A DNA stretch of 53,684 bases from Desulfovibrio sp. (GTDB taxonomy: Bacteria > Desulfobacterota > Desulfovibrionia > Desulfovibrionales > Desulfovibrionaceae). Below, in pieces: positions 53,282 to 53,684 of the stretch. Numbering within the stretch: position 1 is the first letter of the stretch; each line of letters starts with the position of its first letter. The stretch lies in contig JAFQNG010000100.1 in assembly GCA_017396005.1 (NCBI GenBank), forward strand, positions 1-53,684, in the 5' to 3' direction. A model generated the notes under the pieces. The model searched no databases and had not been told where the DNA came from. It saw only the letters and a list, made by a program, of their open reading frames with translations. The position numbers were made by a program, and so were the translations under genes.

Positions 53282-53684
53282 TTATTTGCCGCTTATACGG
53301 TGTTCATACTCGGCCAGCATATTCAGAGAGCTACCATGAAAACGCATTTCTGCAAACATATCGGCAAACTGCGCTCCCCATGCCTTTTCCAGTCCCAAAG
53401 CCACCGCATAGGGCATAAGCCGGTGAAATTCCTCCGGCGTACGCTCCGGCGGATTGATGAAATTGAGCCTCTGGGCTTCTGCCGCACCGATATACATGGC
53501 AAGGCCCTTGATATCCGCCAGAACCTGCATGGCCTTCTGCGCGGGCTGCTTCATGAAGGGCATGAGGAACAGGGGCAACAGCAGGATGCCGAGAAAGGCC
53601 AGATTGGCAGAACCGGCAAAACTGTTGGTATAAAAGGTCATGCCGCCCGCCAGAAAGAAAAGCGTCAAAAAGCCGCATACCTTC
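53282..53684 (-). CDS. DUF2207-like membrane protein, 3' end only
   Basis: The frame is open to the right edge of the window, so the gene begins outside. The visible 133 residues have two membrane helices with a short loop (FLTLFFLAGGMTFYTNSFAG..., LAFLGILLLPLFLMPFM). They end with the motif AAEAQRLNFINPPERTPEEFHRLMPYAVALGLEKAWGAQF, which is the C-terminal region of the DUF2207 predicted membrane proteins. The protein ends HRISGK. It converges on comEC with 7 bases between the stops. The function of the family is not known to me. Confidence 0.85.
   Translation of the reverse strand, partial: KVCGFLTLFFLAGGMTFYTNSFAGSANLAFLGILLLPLFLMPFMKQPAQKAMQVLADIKGLAMYIGAAEAQRLNFINPPERTPEEFHRLMPYAVALGLEKAWGAQFADMFAEMRFHGSSLNMLAEYEHRISGK

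Overview
The window looks like chromosomal DNA from a sulfate-reducing bacterium of the Desulfovibrionaceae. This is inferred from gene content, not from a search: two trimeric porins of the type common in Desulfovibrio, a TrmD fused to a second SPOUT-like RNA methyltransferase, an [FeFe]-hydrogenase with a flavin partner, a DUF4881-type lipoprotein, and the mix of housekeeping genes. Genes are densely packed and no gap exceeds 300 bases. I saw no rRNA, tRNA, CRISPR array, IS element or prophage.

Layout. 1-1539: 3' end of lon. 1615-8153 (minus): one tightly overlapping operon guaB-guaA-tatB-tatC-hisB-lipoprotein-hisA, joining GMP synthesis, Tat export and histidine synthesis. 8281-12729: two paralogous outer-membrane porins with near-identical promoters, flanking a coiled-coil membrane protein and a DUF433/DUF5615 toxin-antitoxin-like pair. 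12849-16774: a two-gene NAD(P)-linked [FeFe]-hydrogenase. 16800-20086 (minus): a TauE/SafE exporter with a small exported membrane protein, a lipoprotein and two unknown membrane proteins. A well-matched sigma-54 promoter precedes this operon, and it is divergent from a membrane-anchored sigma-54 activator (20317-22881). 22894-25874 (minus): a polar amino-acid ABC importer. 26066-28576: a polyprenyl-phosphate sugar transferase and a GT9 glycosyltransferase. 28609-37471 (minus): envelope biogenesis (lolC-lolD-bamA, a large amidase, skp, fabZ). 37616-39427: unknown small genes and a YdjM-like membrane hydrolase. 39424-43476 (minus): murJ, a 5'-truncated RNase R and a Bax-inhibitor-1-like protein. 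43713-53274 (plus): trmD fusion, rplS, rnhB, yraN, rsmI, PTS EIID-HPr-EI, smpB, comEC. 53282-end (minus): 3' part of a DUF2207-like membrane protein.

The most interesting points are: (1) the sigma-54 regulator and TauE operon, with a -24/-12 promoter and a cluster of TTGCGC motifs in the divergent region; (2) the hydrogenase, whose partner joins a NuoF-type Fe-S domain to a GltD/NfnB-type flavoprotein; (3) the RNase R catalytic domain whose reading frame starts inside the neighbouring gene's terminator; (4) BamA with a TolB/CsgG-like N-terminal domain; and (5) TatC with a duplicated peptide in an added N-terminal tail.
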